A DNA stretch of 64,000 nucleotides from an uncultured Reyranella sp. (GTDB lineage: Bacteria; Pseudomonadota; Alphaproteobacteria; Reyranellales; Reyranellaceae), in contig NZ_CAMFKM010000012.1 of the NCBI RefSeq assembly GCF_945957355.1, positions 1 through 64,000 on the forward strand, given 5' to 3'. Made by a program: the position numbers and the translations under genes. The notes under the pieces are model-generated. The model was not told where the DNA came from, searched no databases, and saw only the letters and a program-made list of their open reading frames with translations. Positions 35,815 through 45,452 of this stretch are shown piece by piece (the first letter of the stretch is position 1; each line of letters starts with the position of its first letter).

Positions 35815-35926
35815 GTGTCCTATTTGGCATGCGATACGGGCGGTAACAAGGCCGGGACGATGGCTTGGCCGGCTGCTTTGCCTCCGCTACGGTCCTGAAA
35901 CCAAACGATAATTAGGCAGGCCTTGC

Positions 35927-36688
35927 ATGTCAGACCCGGCAAAAATCGTAACCGCCTGCATCCTCGTGATCGGCAACGAGATCCTGAGCGGCCGCACCCG
36001 CGATTCCAACATCCAGTACCTCGCCACCGAGCTCGGCAAGCTCGGGGTCCGGGTCATGGAGGCTCGGGTCGTTCCCGACATCGAGGCGACCGTGGTCGCG
36101 ACCGTGAACGAAGTGCGCGCCAAGTTCGACTACGTCTTCACCACCGGCGGGATCGGCCCGACGCACGACGACATCACCGCGGACTGCATCGCCAAGGCGT
36201 TCGGCGTCGGCATCTCGGAGCATCCCGAGGCGGTGGCACGCATGACGCGGCACTATGGCGACCCGGCGCTGTTCACGCCGGCCCGCCGGCGCATGGCGCG
36301 GGTGCCGCACGGCGGCGTGCTGGTCGACAATCCGGTCTCGGTCGCACCCGGCTTCCAGATGGAGAACGTCTTCACCTTCGCCGGCATTCCCAAGGTCGCG
36401 GAGGCGATGTTCCAGTCGATGAAGCACCGGCTGGTGGGCGGCACGCCCGTCCTCTCGCGCACCGTGCGGACCAACCTCGCCGAAGGCATCATCGCCGAGC
36501 CGCTGGGCGCCCTGCAGAAGCGCTACGAGGACGTCGACATCGGCTCTTATCCGGCCTTCCGCAACGGCAAGCCCAGCGTCTCGCTTGTCCTGCGCGGCAC
36601 GGATGATGCAAGGCTCGCTGCCGCGATGGCCGAGCTGATGGAGACGATCCGCGGTATGAACGGCGAGGCCGAGGAGTTCGTGACCTGA
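35927..36688 (+). CDS. CinA/MoaB-type molybdopterin-binding-fold protein
   Basis: A 253-residue protein with the MoCF_biosynth fold. ILVIGNEILSGRTRDSN at the N-terminus and YVFTTGGIGPTHDDIT are the signatures shared with the N-terminal half of CinA. FAGIPKVAEAMFQSMK follows, then a C-terminal alpha-beta tail. It lacks the nicotinamide-nucleotide amidase domain of full-length CinA. CinA-type proteins hydrolyse ADP-ribose or NMN, but function here is not proven. The next gene starts 10 bases later on the same strand. Confidence 0.85.
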   Translation: MSDPAKIVTACILVIGNEILSGRTRDSNIQYLATELGKLGVRVMEARVVPDIEATVVATVNEVRAKFDYVFTTGGIGPTHDDITADCIAKAFGVGISEHPEAVARMTRHYGDPALFTPARRRMARVPHGGVLVDNPVSVAPGFQMENVFTFAGIPKVAEAMFQSMKHRLVGGTPVLSRTVRTNLAEGIIAEPLGALQKRYEDVDIGSYPAFRNGKPSVSLVLRGTDDARLAAAMAELMETIRGMNGEAEEFVT

Positions 36689-36698
36689 AGAGACCTCT

Positions 36699-37766
36699 AT
36701 GATTCAAGGCGCCGGCCGACACGTCGCCTCGTGGTCGGTGCTGATCGCGCTCACCGTGCCGGTTACGGCGTTAATGCTGTGGTTGCACGCGCCGGCCGCG
36801 CTGATGCTGGGGCCGCTGCTCGCCGGTGTCGCCTTCGCTTCCTGGGGCGGCAAGGTGACATATCCCGTCCCGGTCTTCGCGGTGGCGCAGGGCATCGTCG
36901 GCAGCATGATCGCCCGGATGGTGCCGCTCACGATCGTGGGTGACATCCTGGGACACTGGGCGCTGTTCACCGTCGGCGTCGTCTCGGTCGTCGCCGCCAG
37001 CAGCTGGGTCGGCTGGCAGATGACGCGCTGGCAGATGCTGCCCGGCACCACGGCGCTGTGGGGCGTGAGCCCGGGCGCCGCGTCGGTGATGACCTACATG
37101 GCCGAAGCCTACGGCGCGGACATGCGCATGGTGGCCTTCATGCAGTATCTCCGGGTCGTCATGGTGGCCGCTGTTGCGGCCGGGGTGGCGCGATACTTCG
37201 GCGGTGCCTCCCAGCACGCGCCGGACGCGATCGTGTGGTTCCCGGAAGTGGCCTGGCTGCCACTGCTCGAGACGCTGGCGCTGGCGGCGGTGGGCTCGTG
37301 GATGGCGCGGCGGCTCAATATCCCGGCCGGCGCCTTCCTGGTCCCGCTGGTCGCCGGAATCGTGCTCACGCATATGGGCTGGCTTCGCATCGAACTGCCG
37401 ACCTGGCTGCTCGCCGGCTGTTACGCGCTGGTCGGCTGGAACGTTGGTCTGCGCTTCACGCGGGCGCTGCTGGGCTACGTGCTGCGTCAACTGCCCGGCA
37501 TCCTGCTGTGCATCTTCGTCATGCTGGCGATGTGCGGCGCCGTGGCGGCCTTCATGGTATTCGCCGCCGGCATCGATCCGCTCACCGCCTATCTCGCCAC
37601 GAGCCCCGGCGGTGCGGATTCCATCGCAATCATCGCGGCCTCGACCGACGTCGACGTGTCGTTCGTGATGGCCATGCAGACCGTACGCCTGCTCGTCGTG
37701 CTGTTCGGGGCGCCCTACCTCACCAGGATAATCGCGGATCGGATCGGCGCCGTCGGCAAGGACTGA
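36699..37766 (+). CDS. AbrB-family (ammonia-monooxygenase-like) membrane protein
   Basis: A 355-residue inner-membrane protein with about ten hydrophobic helices. The duplicated pattern shows in PAALMLGPLLAGVAFASWGG and PAGAFLVPLVAGIVLTHMGW, and in MLPGTTALWGVSPGAASVM and YLATSPGGADSIAII. These GxxPGG-type hairpins are the hallmark of the AbrB/DUF1632-like transporter family. The family is sometimes mislabelled ammonia monooxygenase and probably transports a small organic anion. It lies 10 bases downstream of the CinA-like gene and is likely cotranscribed. Confidence 0.85.
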   Translation: MIQGAGRHVASWSVLIALTVPVTALMLWLHAPAALMLGPLLAGVAFASWGGKVTYPVPVFAVAQGIVGSMIARMVPLTIVGDILGHWALFTVGVVSVVAASSWVGWQMTRWQMLPGTTALWGVSPGAASVMTYMAEAYGADMRMVAFMQYLRVVMVAAVAAGVARYFGGASQHAPDAIVWFPEVAWLPLLETLALAAVGSWMARRLNIPAGAFLVPLVAGIVLTHMGWLRIELPTWLLAGCYALVGWNVGLRFTRALLGYVLRQLPGILLCIFVMLAMCGAVAAFMVFAAGIDPLTAYLATSPGGADSIAIIAASTDVDVSFVMAMQTVRLLVVLFGAPYLTRIIADRIGAVGKD

Positions 37767-38005
37767 AGGCTTCGGTTCCGCCTGTTGCGTCCGACCTCGG
37801 CGCCATAGTCGAGCGGCAGCGTGGGCCGCTTCGCCTCGTACGGCGCATTCAAGCAGGTGCGGTCGAAAGGCTCTGCCAAAGTGCAGCCCTTGCCCACCTC
37901 CGACGATGACCGCATGCGACCTGGTCGGGCCGCCGACGGTTGTCTGCTCGACTCTACCGTCTTAGGTTGTCAAAGTGTCAAGGTCCGCCCAATTGGGGAG
38001 ACCCG

Positions 38006-40288
38006 ATGAATCGCAGGCAACGCAAAGGTGATGGGAAGCGCTCATCGCCGCAACCGGTGTCGGCCCTGATGTCGGGCCGGATATCGGCTTCGAACGTCTC
38101 AAGGGTTTTTGCCGAAGCGGTCCGGCATCATCAGGCCGGAGGGTTGGCTGAAGCCGAGCGGCACTATCGCCAAGTCCTTGCCGTCGTCCCCCACCACGCC
38201 GACAGCCTGCATCTTCTTGGCGTCGCTACCTTTCAGGCGGGACGGGCCGATCTTGCCATAGAGCTGATAGCGCAGGCTCTTGCCGTCCAGCCTGACTACC
38301 CCGAGGCGCTGTGCAATCTCGGCAACGCGCTCACCAACCTCTCCCGACTGAACGACGCCGCCGCGAGCTATCGAAAGGCGCTGGACCTCGCGCCGAACTA
38401 TCTTGAGCCCCTGGTCAACCTCGGCAACGTTCTGGAGAGCCTTGGGAAACCCGACGAGGCAATCGACTGCTACCGCAGGACGATCGCCCTGCAACCCAGC
38501 CTTTCAGAGGCGCACAACAATCTCGGTGTCGTCCTGTATGGCCAGGGCCGCGTCGACGAAGCCATCGCGAGCTACGAGCGCACGCTCGAGATCAACCCGG
38601 GCTTCGTCATGGCCCTCAATAATCTTGCCGCGGCGCAGCTTGCCCGGGGCGAGCCAGCGGCGGCCCTGGACGCCGTACGGCGCTCGTTGCGGACCGGGGA
38701 GTCCGACGACGCCAAGGCGCTGCTGGTCGCCTGCCTCAGCCGTGTGCGCGACGTCGGGAGCGACAGCGGATTGCGGCCCCTCGTGGCGCGGGCCTTGTCG
38801 GAATCGTGGGGCCGCCCGGACCAGCTTGCGCGGGTCTGCATAAGCCTTATCAGGCTCGACCCCGAGATCGCCGGATGCGTGCGCCGCGCGGTGGAGACAT
38901 GGCCGCAGCCGTTGCCGGCGAAGATCCTGTTCGGAGAGCGCGGCCTTGCAGCCGCAACGGCCGACCAGCTGCTGATCGCCCTGCTCGATGCGGCTCCGGT
39001 GGGTGACGTCGAGATGGAGCGTTTTCTGACGATGGCGCGGCGGGCGTTGCTCGACGCCGCCGGCGATGCTGCGGCAACAGCCGAAGGGCTCGGCTTCCAT
39101 AGTGCGCTTGCCCGGCAGTGCTTCATCAACGAGTACGTGTTCGCCGTATCAGCGGATGAACGCCTTGCCGCCGAAGCGTTGCGTGAGTCGCTGTCGGCGG
39201 CTTTGGACACGGGTGCCCCGGTTCCAGTGTCGTTGCTGCTGGCGGTCGCGACCTACTTTCCGCTCCAGACCGTCCCGCAATGGGCCAAGTTGCTGGAGAT
39301 GCCATGGCCCAAGCCTGTCGCCTCACTTCTTACGCAGCAGCTTCACGAACCGGAAGAGGAACGTCGGCTCGCCGCCGACCTTCGCCGACTCACCGAAATC
39401 GACGACAGCGTCTCGCTGGCCGTTCAGAGCCAGTACGAAGAGAATCCCTATCCACGCTGGGTCAAGCTTCCGCGCGCAAAGAAGGCCGATTGCATCGGCT
39501 CCTACCTGCGCCAGACCTTCCCGATGGCAGCCCTCGCTCCCGCTCCGGCTACCGACAGAATGGAGATCCTGGTGGCAGGCTGCGGCACCGGCCAGCATCC
39601 GATCAGGACGGCACAGCAGTTCGCCGAAGCACGCGTGCTGGCCGTCGATCTCAGTCGGAACAGCCTGGCTTATGCCGCGCGTAAGACACGCGAACTCGGC
39701 ATTTCCTCGATCGAATATGCGCAGGCCGATTTGCTGAAGCTCGGCTCATTCGATCGCCGCTTTGATGTCATCGAGGCGAGCGGCGTGCTGCATCATCTCC
39801 GTGATCCTCGGTGTGGATGGCGCACGCTGCTGTCTCTCCTGAAACCGGGCGGGTTCATGCTGCTTGGCTTCTACAGCGAGATCGCGCGGCGGGACGTCGT
39901 CCGGCTGCGAGAGTTCGTCGCCGGTCGGGGTTACGGCTCGACGCCGGACGAGATACGGCGCTGTCGCCTGGAATTGATGGAGATGGATGGCGGCGATCGC
40001 TCGGCACAAGCGGCGCCATCGGACATGTTCAGCATCAGCGCCTGCCGCGACCTTCTCTTTCACGTCCAGGAGAGGTGCTTCACGCTCACGGAAATCGAGC
40101 TGTTTCTCCGCGAAAACGATCTCACCTTCATCGGATTCGAGATCGCATCTGACGTTGTGCACGCCTATCGATCACGATTCCCGGACGACCGGGCCGCAAC
40201 CGATCTCGCGCGGTGGCAAATCTTCGAAACCGAGAATCCGGACACGTTCGCCGGAATGTATCAATTCTGGATTCAGAAGAAGCAATGA
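38006..40288 (+). CDS. TPR-repeat and SAM-methyltransferase fusion protein
   Basis: A 760-residue soluble protein. Residues about 30-235 hold six tetratricopeptide repeats, for example EALCNLGNALTNLSRLNDA and AHNNLGVVLYGQGRVDEA. Residues about 240-500 are helical without a recognisable domain and end in QYEENPYPRW, a motif I associate with this alphaproteobacterial group. A class I methyltransferase follows (about 525-740) with motif I ILVAGCGTGQHPI and the post-motif FDVIEASGVLHHLRDP. The TPR part probably selects a protein or glycan partner. The ATG at 38006 follows GGGGAG by five bases. It has no operon partners. Confidence 0.85.
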   Translation: MNRRQRKGDGKRSSPQPVSALMSGRISASNVSRVFAEAVRHHQAGGLAEAERHYRQVLAVVPHHADSLHLLGVATFQAGRADLAIELIAQALAVQPDYPEALCNLGNALTNLSRLNDAAASYRKALDLAPNYLEPLVNLGNVLESLGKPDEAIDCYRRTIALQPSLSEAHNNLGVVLYGQGRVDEAIASYERTLEINPGFVMALNNLAAAQLARGEPAAALDAVRRSLRTGESDDAKALLVACLSRVRDVGSDSGLRPLVARALSESWGRPDQLARVCISLIRLDPEIAGCVRRAVETWPQPLPAKILFGERGLAAATADQLLIALLDAAPVGDVEMERFLTMARRALLDAAGDAAATAEGLGFHSALARQCFINEYVFAVSADERLAAEALRESLSAALDTGAPVPVSLLLAVATYFPLQTVPQWAKLLEMPWPKPVASLLTQQLHEPEEERRLAADLRRLTEIDDSVSLAVQSQYEENPYPRWVKLPRAKKADCIGSYLRQTFPMAALAPAPATDRMEILVAGCGTGQHPIRTAQQFAEARVLAVDLSRNSLAYAARKTRELGISSIEYAQADLLKLGSFDRRFDVIEASGVLHHLRDPRCGWRTLLSLLKPGGFMLLGFYSEIARRDVVRLREFVAGRGYGSTPDEIRRCRLELMEMDGGDRSAQAAPSDMFSISACRDLLFHVQERCFTLTEIELFLRENDLTFIGFEIASDVVHAYRSRFPDDRAATDLARWQIFETENPDTFAGMYQFWIQKKQ

Positions 40289-40354
40289 CTCGCGTTCGAA
40301 TGCCGTAGCGAGCGCCAGACCCGGAGAGCGGTCATGGAAAGCTTCCCGGTCCGA

Positions 40355-41662
40355 TCACGTATTCGCCGCCCGGTGCACCGTCTTGGCTCTGGTCGCCAGA
40401 AGCTTGTCGATGCGGCGGCCGTCCATGTCGAGGACCTCGAAGCGCCAGCCGCCCACGACGACGGCATCGCCTTCCTTGGGCAGGCGGCGCATGGCGGCCA
40501 GCACCATGCCGGCCGCGGTGTGGAAATCGGCGGTCCGTTTGGTGGTGATGCCCAGCAGTTCGATGAGCTCATCGGCCGGCATGCTGCCCGCCACCAGCCA
40601 CGACCCGTCGTCGCGCTCCTTGGCTGCGGGTTCGGCCGGGCCCGCGTCGGTCTGGAAGGCGCCGACGATGGCTTCGAGGATGTCCGCAGTCGTGACGATG
40701 CCCAGCAACTCGCCGTACTCGTCCTGCACCAGGACCATGTGAGCGGGCGAATTCTTCAACGTGTCGAGCACGTCGAATCCGTCCATCGTATCGGGCACGA
40801 TGGGGGCGGGCCTGACCAAGGCGCGGGGATCGGCGCTGCCGTCGCGGATGAAGGCGTCCAGCAGGTCGTTCTTGCGCACGACCCCAGCGGCGTGATTGGC
40901 GGCGGGATCCCAGGCGACCAGGCGGGAATGGACGCTCGATTGCACGGTCCGCAACAGGGCCTGCGGCTCGAGCGACAGGTCGACGATGTCGAGCTCGTGC
41001 CGCGGGGTCATGATGGCGCGGGCGGGCCGGTCTCCCAGCCGCATGACCGCGCTGATCATGCCGCGTTCGCGCGGCTCGATGACCCCCGAGGATTCGCCTT
41101 CGGCGATCAGCGCCTTGATCTCTTCCGCCGTCACGGCGGAATCGCCGCCCTGCCGCCCGCCGAGCAGGCGGAGGACCGCCTTGCCCGAGACGTCGAGCAG
41201 CCAGACGAGCGGCGCGGAAATGCGGGCCAGCATCGTCATGCCGGGCGCCACGGTCGCGGCGACAGCCTCGGCGTTGCGCAGCGCGATCTGCTTCGGCACC
41301 AGCTCGCCCACGATCAGCGACAGATAGGTGATGAGGGCGACCACGCCGCCATAGGCCAGCGGTTCGGCGAAGCGAAGCGATAGTCCGATGTCGACCAGCA
41401 CCGTCGTGAGGCGCGCGCCCAGGGTCGCGCCGGAAAAGGCGCCGGCGAGGATGCCGACCAGGGTGATGCCGATCTGGACCGTCGAAAGGAAGCGGCCCGG
41501 ATCCTCTGCAAGGCGCAAGGCGGCGCCGGCGCCGCGCGATCCGCCCTGGGCCATGGCCTTCAGCCGGCCCCGGCGCGCCGAGACCACCGCCAGTTCCGAC
41601 ATTGCGAGGACACCGTTGATGAGGATGAGGACGATCGCGATCAGCAGCTCGATATAGACCAT
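40355..41662 (-). CDS. CNNM/CorC (HlyC) family membrane protein
   Basis: A 435-residue protein. Residues 1-190 form the DUF21 membrane domain with about four helices (YIELLIAIVLILINGVLAM, GITLVGILAGAFSGA, VGELVPKQIAL). A CBS pair follows (about 205-335; IMTPRHELDIVD and YGELLGIVTTADILEAIVG), then the C-terminal CorC/HlyC domain (about 345-435; GMVLAAMRRLPKEGD). Such proteins transport or regulate divalent metals such as magnesium or cobalt. The hemolysin label is historical. It stands alone and faces the TPR gene. Confidence 0.93.
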   Translation of the reverse strand: MVYIELLIAIVLILINGVLAMSELAVVSARRGRLKAMAQGGSRGAGAALRLAEDPGRFLSTVQIGITLVGILAGAFSGATLGARLTTVLVDIGLSLRFAEPLAYGGVVALITYLSLIVGELVPKQIALRNAEAVAATVAPGMTMLARISAPLVWLLDVSGKAVLRLLGGRQGGDSAVTAEEIKALIAEGESSGVIEPRERGMISAVMRLGDRPARAIMTPRHELDIVDLSLEPQALLRTVQSSVHSRLVAWDPAANHAAGVVRKNDLLDAFIRDGSADPRALVRPAPIVPDTMDGFDVLDTLKNSPAHMVLVQDEYGELLGIVTTADILEAIVGAFQTDAGPAEPAAKERDDGSWLVAGSMPADELIELLGITTKRTADFHTAAGMVLAAMRRLPKEGDAVVVGGWRFEVLDMDGRRIDKLLATRAKTVHRAANT

Positions 41663-41781
41663 CGCTTCAGTCTATCTGCGATTCTGGCCCGGACGAAGGC
41701 CGGGCGGGGCGCGGGTTTTGCAAGGGCGCGTGCGGGAAATCGTCCCAAACCCCCTCAATCGAAATCGTGTAGCTTCATTCC

Positions 41782-43173
41782 ATGACCGCTTTGCATGACA
41801 TGACCGCCGGCGAGCTGCTCGCCGCCTACCAATCCAAGTCGCTGTCGCCCGTCGAGGCTATCGACGCCGTGATCGCCCGCATCGAGGCCTGGGAGCCGAA
41901 GCTGAAGGCGCTGTATGCGCCGGACTTCGAGGGTGCGCGCAAGGCCGCGAAGGCGTCCGAGGCGCGCTGGCAGAAGGGCACGCCGCCGGGTGCGCTGGAC
42001 GGGGTTCCCATCACCATCAAGGAGAACATCGCCACCAAGGGCGTCCCGGTGCCGCTCGGCACGGCTGCGACCGAGCTGGTACCCGCCGCCGCAGACGCGC
42101 CCGCCGCGGCGCGGGTGCGCGAAGCGGGGGCGATCATCCTCTCCAAGACCACCATGCCCGATTACGGCATGCTCTCCTCGGGCCGCAGCTCCTTCCATCC
42201 GCTGACGCGAAACCCGTGGAATCTCGCCTGGAATCCCGGCGGTTCCAGCGCCGGCGCGGGGGCTGGTGCGGCGGCGGGCTATGGCCCGCTGCATCTCGGC
42301 ACCGACATCGGCGGCTCGGTCCGCCTGCCTGCGAGCTGGAACGGCATCTTCACCCTGAAGCCCAGCCTCGGCCGCGTCCCGGTCGATCCGCCGTTCTTCG
42401 GCCGCGCCATCGGGCCGATGACTCGCAGCGTCGCGGACTCGTGCCTGCTGATGGCCGAACTTTCCAAGCCCGACTGGCGCGACCACATGAACCTGCCGCC
42501 GGCCGGCATCGACTGGAACGCCGGGTCGCTCGAACCGAAGGGCCTCAGGATCGGCCTGCACATGGACGCGGGCTGCGGCATGCCGGTCGAGCCAGAAACC
42601 AGGGCGGCGGTCGAGGCGGCGGCGAAGCTGTTCGCGGCGGCCGGTGCGCATGTCGAACCCGTCGCGCCGTTCATGACCCCTGCCATGCTCGACCTCCAGG
42701 ACATCTTCTGGCGGGTGCGGAGCTGGGTCGATTTCTCGGCGCTGAGCCATGCACGCCAGGCGAAGGTGCTGCCCTTCATTGCCGACTGGTGCCGCGCCGG
42801 CGCCGATGTTTCGGGGCCCATGGTGATCCGCGGCGTGAACAACTACATGGCGATCCGCGCCGCCACCGTGAAGGCGACGCAGCCGTTCGACTACGTGCTG
42901 TCGCCGACCTCGCCGGTGCCCACCTTCCCGGCCGAATGGGAGATGCCCTCCAACGACGTGAACCGGGCGATGGACCACATCGGCTTCACCATGCCCTACA
43001 ACATGAGCGAACAGCCGGCCTCCTCGATCAACTGCGGCTACACCAGGGATGGCAAACCGATCGGCCTCCAGATCTCGGGCCGCCGCTTCGACGATTCCGG
43101 CGTGCTGCGCCTGTCCCGCTGGTTCGAGACGGCGCGCGGCGAGCAGAAGAAGTGGCCGGAGCCGCCGAAATAG
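41782..43173 (+). CDS. Amidase signature enzyme
   Basis: A 463-residue amidase. The catalytic Lys is in PITIKENIATKG (about residue 80), the cis-Ser and nucleophilic Ser are in LGTDIGGSVRLPASW, and the Gly-rich signature is WNPGGSSAGAGAG near residue 155. Residue pattern and length fit the aryl/acyl amidase subgroup rather than GatA. It hydrolyses an amide to a carboxylic acid and ammonia. It starts a plus-strand run with a flavoprotein 13 bases downstream and a racemase-family gene, suggesting a shared catabolic route, substrate unknown. Confidence 0.93.
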   Translation: MTALHDMTAGELLAAYQSKSLSPVEAIDAVIARIEAWEPKLKALYAPDFEGARKAAKASEARWQKGTPPGALDGVPITIKENIATKGVPVPLGTAATELVPAAADAPAAARVREAGAIILSKTTMPDYGMLSSGRSSFHPLTRNPWNLAWNPGGSSAGAGAGAAAGYGPLHLGTDIGGSVRLPASWNGIFTLKPSLGRVPVDPPFFGRAIGPMTRSVADSCLLMAELSKPDWRDHMNLPPAGIDWNAGSLEPKGLRIGLHMDAGCGMPVEPETRAAVEAAAKLFAAAGAHVEPVAPFMTPAMLDLQDIFWRVRSWVDFSALSHARQAKVLPFIADWCRAGADVSGPMVIRGVNNYMAIRAATVKATQPFDYVLSPTSPVPTFPAEWEMPSNDVNRAMDHIGFTMPYNMSEQPASSINCGYTRDGKPIGLQISGRRFDDSGVLRLSRWFETARGEQKKWPEPPK

Positions 43174-43186
43174 GGCGCTCGCACCG

Positions 43187-44773
43187 ATGGAGTACGACGT
43201 CATCGTGGTGGGCTCGGGCGCTGCCGGCCTGTCGGCGGCGCTGGCGGCCGCGCACGATGGCGCAAGCGTGATCGTGCTCGAAAAGTCCTGCTGGCTCGGC
43301 GGCACGACGGCCATGTCGGGCGCGGGCACCTGGGTGCCGGGCAACCATCACATGAAGGCGGCGGGCATCGAGGACTCGCCCGGGGAGACGCTGCGCTACA
43401 TCAAGGGCGCGGCGCCACCTGGCTGGGAGGCGAGCGAGCAGGAGTTGTGGCAGGTGCTGGCCGAGCAATCGGCGCCGATGCTGCGCTTCCTCGAGGACGA
43501 AACGCCACTCCGCTTCGAGCTGGTCAACCATCCCGATCCCTATGCCGATTTGCCGGGAGGAAGGCCGTTCGGCCGCATGGTCTCGACCACGCCCCTCAGC
43601 AAGTTCCTGCTGGGCCGTTGGTGGAACCGGGTGCGGGCTTCGGTGAAAACGCAGCTCTTTACCTATCGCGAACTGGTCGACGGAGTCCTCAAGAACCCGG
43701 TGCGCGGCGCGCTCGGCATGGCGCCGACCTTGCTCTGGCGGCTGCTGACGGCGCGGGTCGGTGCGGGCAATGCGCTGGTGATCGGACTGGTGCGGGGCTG
43801 TCTCGACAAGGGTTGCCGCATCGAACTCGAAGCACCGGTTCACCGGCTGGTGATGGACGGCGATGCGGTGGCAGGTGTCGAGGCCACGGTCGGCGGCGAA
43901 CGGCGCACGATCCGGGCCGCGCGCGGTGTCGTACTGGCAACCGGCGGCTTCGACTGGAACCGCGATCTCATGGCCAGGTACTTCCCCGGCATCGACCTCA
44001 CCGGCGCGCCGGACACCAACACGGGCGACGGCCAGGTGATGGCGGCCGAGGTCGGCGCCGAACTCGCGCACATGGACCAGGCGCTGATCTCGCCCGCGAC
44101 CTTCACGATCTACGAAGGCCGACGCCACGCGCAGCCGCTGCTCGAGACGTACGCGCCGCACGTGATCCTTGTGAACCGCGACGCACAGCGCTTCGTCAGC
44201 GAAGGCAGTCCGGCGCTTGGTGTGGCGATCGACGAGCGCGGGCCCGACGGACGTCACCTGCACCTGCCGGCCTGGCGGATCTTCGACGCGCGGTATGCCA
44301 GGGCGATGACGCTCTCCATGCATTTCGGCTCGAAGGAGAAGGGGTTCATTCGCAAGGCCGACACGATCGAGGCGCTGGCCGCCCAGATAGGGCTCGATCC
44401 GGCGGCGCTGCGCGCCACGGTCGACCGCTTCAATGGTTGGTCGAAGGAAGGCGTCGATCGCGATTTCCATCGCGGCGAGACGGTGTGGGAGCGCTTCTAT
44501 ACCAAGGACCGCGCGCTCGGCACGGTCGAGCAGGCGCCATTCTATGCCGCGCCCTTCCTCTATGTGAGTCTCGGCACCAAGGGCGGCCCGCGCACGGACC
44601 GGTACTGCCGCGTGCTGCGACCCGACGGCAGCGTGATCGGCGGGCTCTATTGCGCGGGCATCGCGATGGCGAGCCCGATCGGTACCAAGTCAGTCGGCGC
44701 CGGCACGACGATCGGCCCGTGCCTCACCTTTGGCTACGTCGCCGGCCGCGCTATCGCCAAGCGCAATGCCTGA
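43187..44773 (+). CDS. FAD-dependent dehydrogenase, fumarate-reductase/3-ketosteroid-dehydrogenase type
   Basis: A 528-residue flavoprotein. The dinucleotide-binding motif is VVGSGAAGLSAALAA at residues 6-20, followed by the E-K-x-x-x-x-GGTT pattern (LEKSCWLGGTTAMSG). The C-terminal GLYCAGIAMASPIGTKSVGAGTTIG is a close relative of the FAD-binding tail of 3-ketosteroid-delta1-dehydrogenases. It should oxidise or reduce a C-C bond next to a carbonyl. No steroid-pathway genes are nearby, so another enone-like substrate is possible. It overlaps the next gene by eight bases. Confidence 0.88.
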   Translation: MEYDVIVVGSGAAGLSAALAAAHDGASVIVLEKSCWLGGTTAMSGAGTWVPGNHHMKAAGIEDSPGETLRYIKGAAPPGWEASEQELWQVLAEQSAPMLRFLEDETPLRFELVNHPDPYADLPGGRPFGRMVSTTPLSKFLLGRWWNRVRASVKTQLFTYRELVDGVLKNPVRGALGMAPTLLWRLLTARVGAGNALVIGLVRGCLDKGCRIELEAPVHRLVMDGDAVAGVEATVGGERRTIRAARGVVLATGGFDWNRDLMARYFPGIDLTGAPDTNTGDGQVMAAEVGAELAHMDQALISPATFTIYEGRRHAQPLLETYAPHVILVNRDAQRFVSEGSPALGVAIDERGPDGRHLHLPAWRIFDARYARAMTLSMHFGSKEKGFIRKADTIEALAAQIGLDPAALRATVDRFNGWSKEGVDRDFHRGETVWERFYTKDRALGTVEQAPFYAAPFLYVSLGTKGGPRTDRYCRVLRPDGSVIGGLYCAGIAMASPIGTKSVGAGTTIGPCLTFGYVAGRAIAKRNA

Positions 44774-45452
44774 TCGTTCGCTCCCTGGTCCGTTGGGCAT
44801 CCTGATGCTCGACACGCGGTTCCCGCGGATCGTGGGGGACGTCGGCAATGCGGCCTCGTACGATTTCCCTGTGATCTTCCGGCGCATGGAAGGCATCGGC
44901 TCGGCCGATGCGGTGGCGGCGCATCCCGACCGGCCGCGTGTGCTGGCGGCGCTGAAGGCGAATGCCGAGGCGCTGGCGGCCGAAGGCGCGGTGGGGCTGG
45001 GGACGAGCTGCGGGTTCCTGGCGCTCTATCAGGAAGAGCTGGCGGCGCTGTCACCGGTGCCGGTGGCGACCTCGGCGTTGCTGCACATTCGCAGGCTCGC
45101 GAGTCGCAAGGTCGGCATCATCACGGCGTCGGCGAAGAATCTGACGCCGGCGCATCTCGCGGCGGTCGGCGCGCCGGTCGATACGCCGATGCTCGGATTG
45201 CCCGAGGACAGTTCCTTTGCCGGCACCTTCCTGCGCAACGGGCTGACGCTCGATCGCGAGACGGTCGAGCGCGAGGTCGTCGTGGCGGGGCGTGACCTGG
45301 TGGCGCGGCATCCCGAAGTGGATACGGTCGTGCTCGAATGCACCAACCTGCCGCCGTATAAGCTGGCCCTCGAGAAGGCGCTGGGCCTTCCCGTGCTCGA
45401 TGTGCTCGACCTGTTGAACGATTTCTATCGCGAGGTCAGCGCGCGGCGTTGA
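44766..45452 (+). CDS. Aspartate/glutamate racemase superfamily protein
   Basis: A 228-residue protein. The two catalytic Cys of the family are in LGTSCGFLALYQ near residue 79 and LECTNLPPY near residue 196. GIITASAKNLTPAHLAAVG is the conserved inner strand-helix. This superfamily includes racemases, maleate isomerase, arylmalonate decarboxylase and hydantoin racemase, so the reaction is not fixed. The start overlaps the upstream flavoprotein stop by eight bases and the stop overlaps the TRAP permease 3' end by 17 bases. Confidence 0.85.
   Translation: MPDRSLPGPLGILMLDTRFPRIVGDVGNAASYDFPVIFRRMEGIGSADAVAAHPDRPRVLAALKANAEALAAEGAVGLGTSCGFLALYQEELAALSPVPVATSALLHIRRLASRKVGIITASAKNLTPAHLAAVGAPVDTPMLGLPEDSSFAGTFLRNGLTLDRETVEREVVVAGRDLVARHPEVDTVVLECTNLPPYKLALEKALGLPVLDVLDLLNDFYREVSARR

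Noticed and set aside
40355..41662. Haemolysin toxin
   Set aside because: DUF21, paired CBS and CorC/HlyC domains indicate a metal-transport-related membrane protein; the haemolysin label is historical.
41755..43344. A 529-codon minus-strand frame opposite the amidase gene
   Set aside because: The amidase has all catalytic residues in the plus frame; the antisense product has no family likeness.
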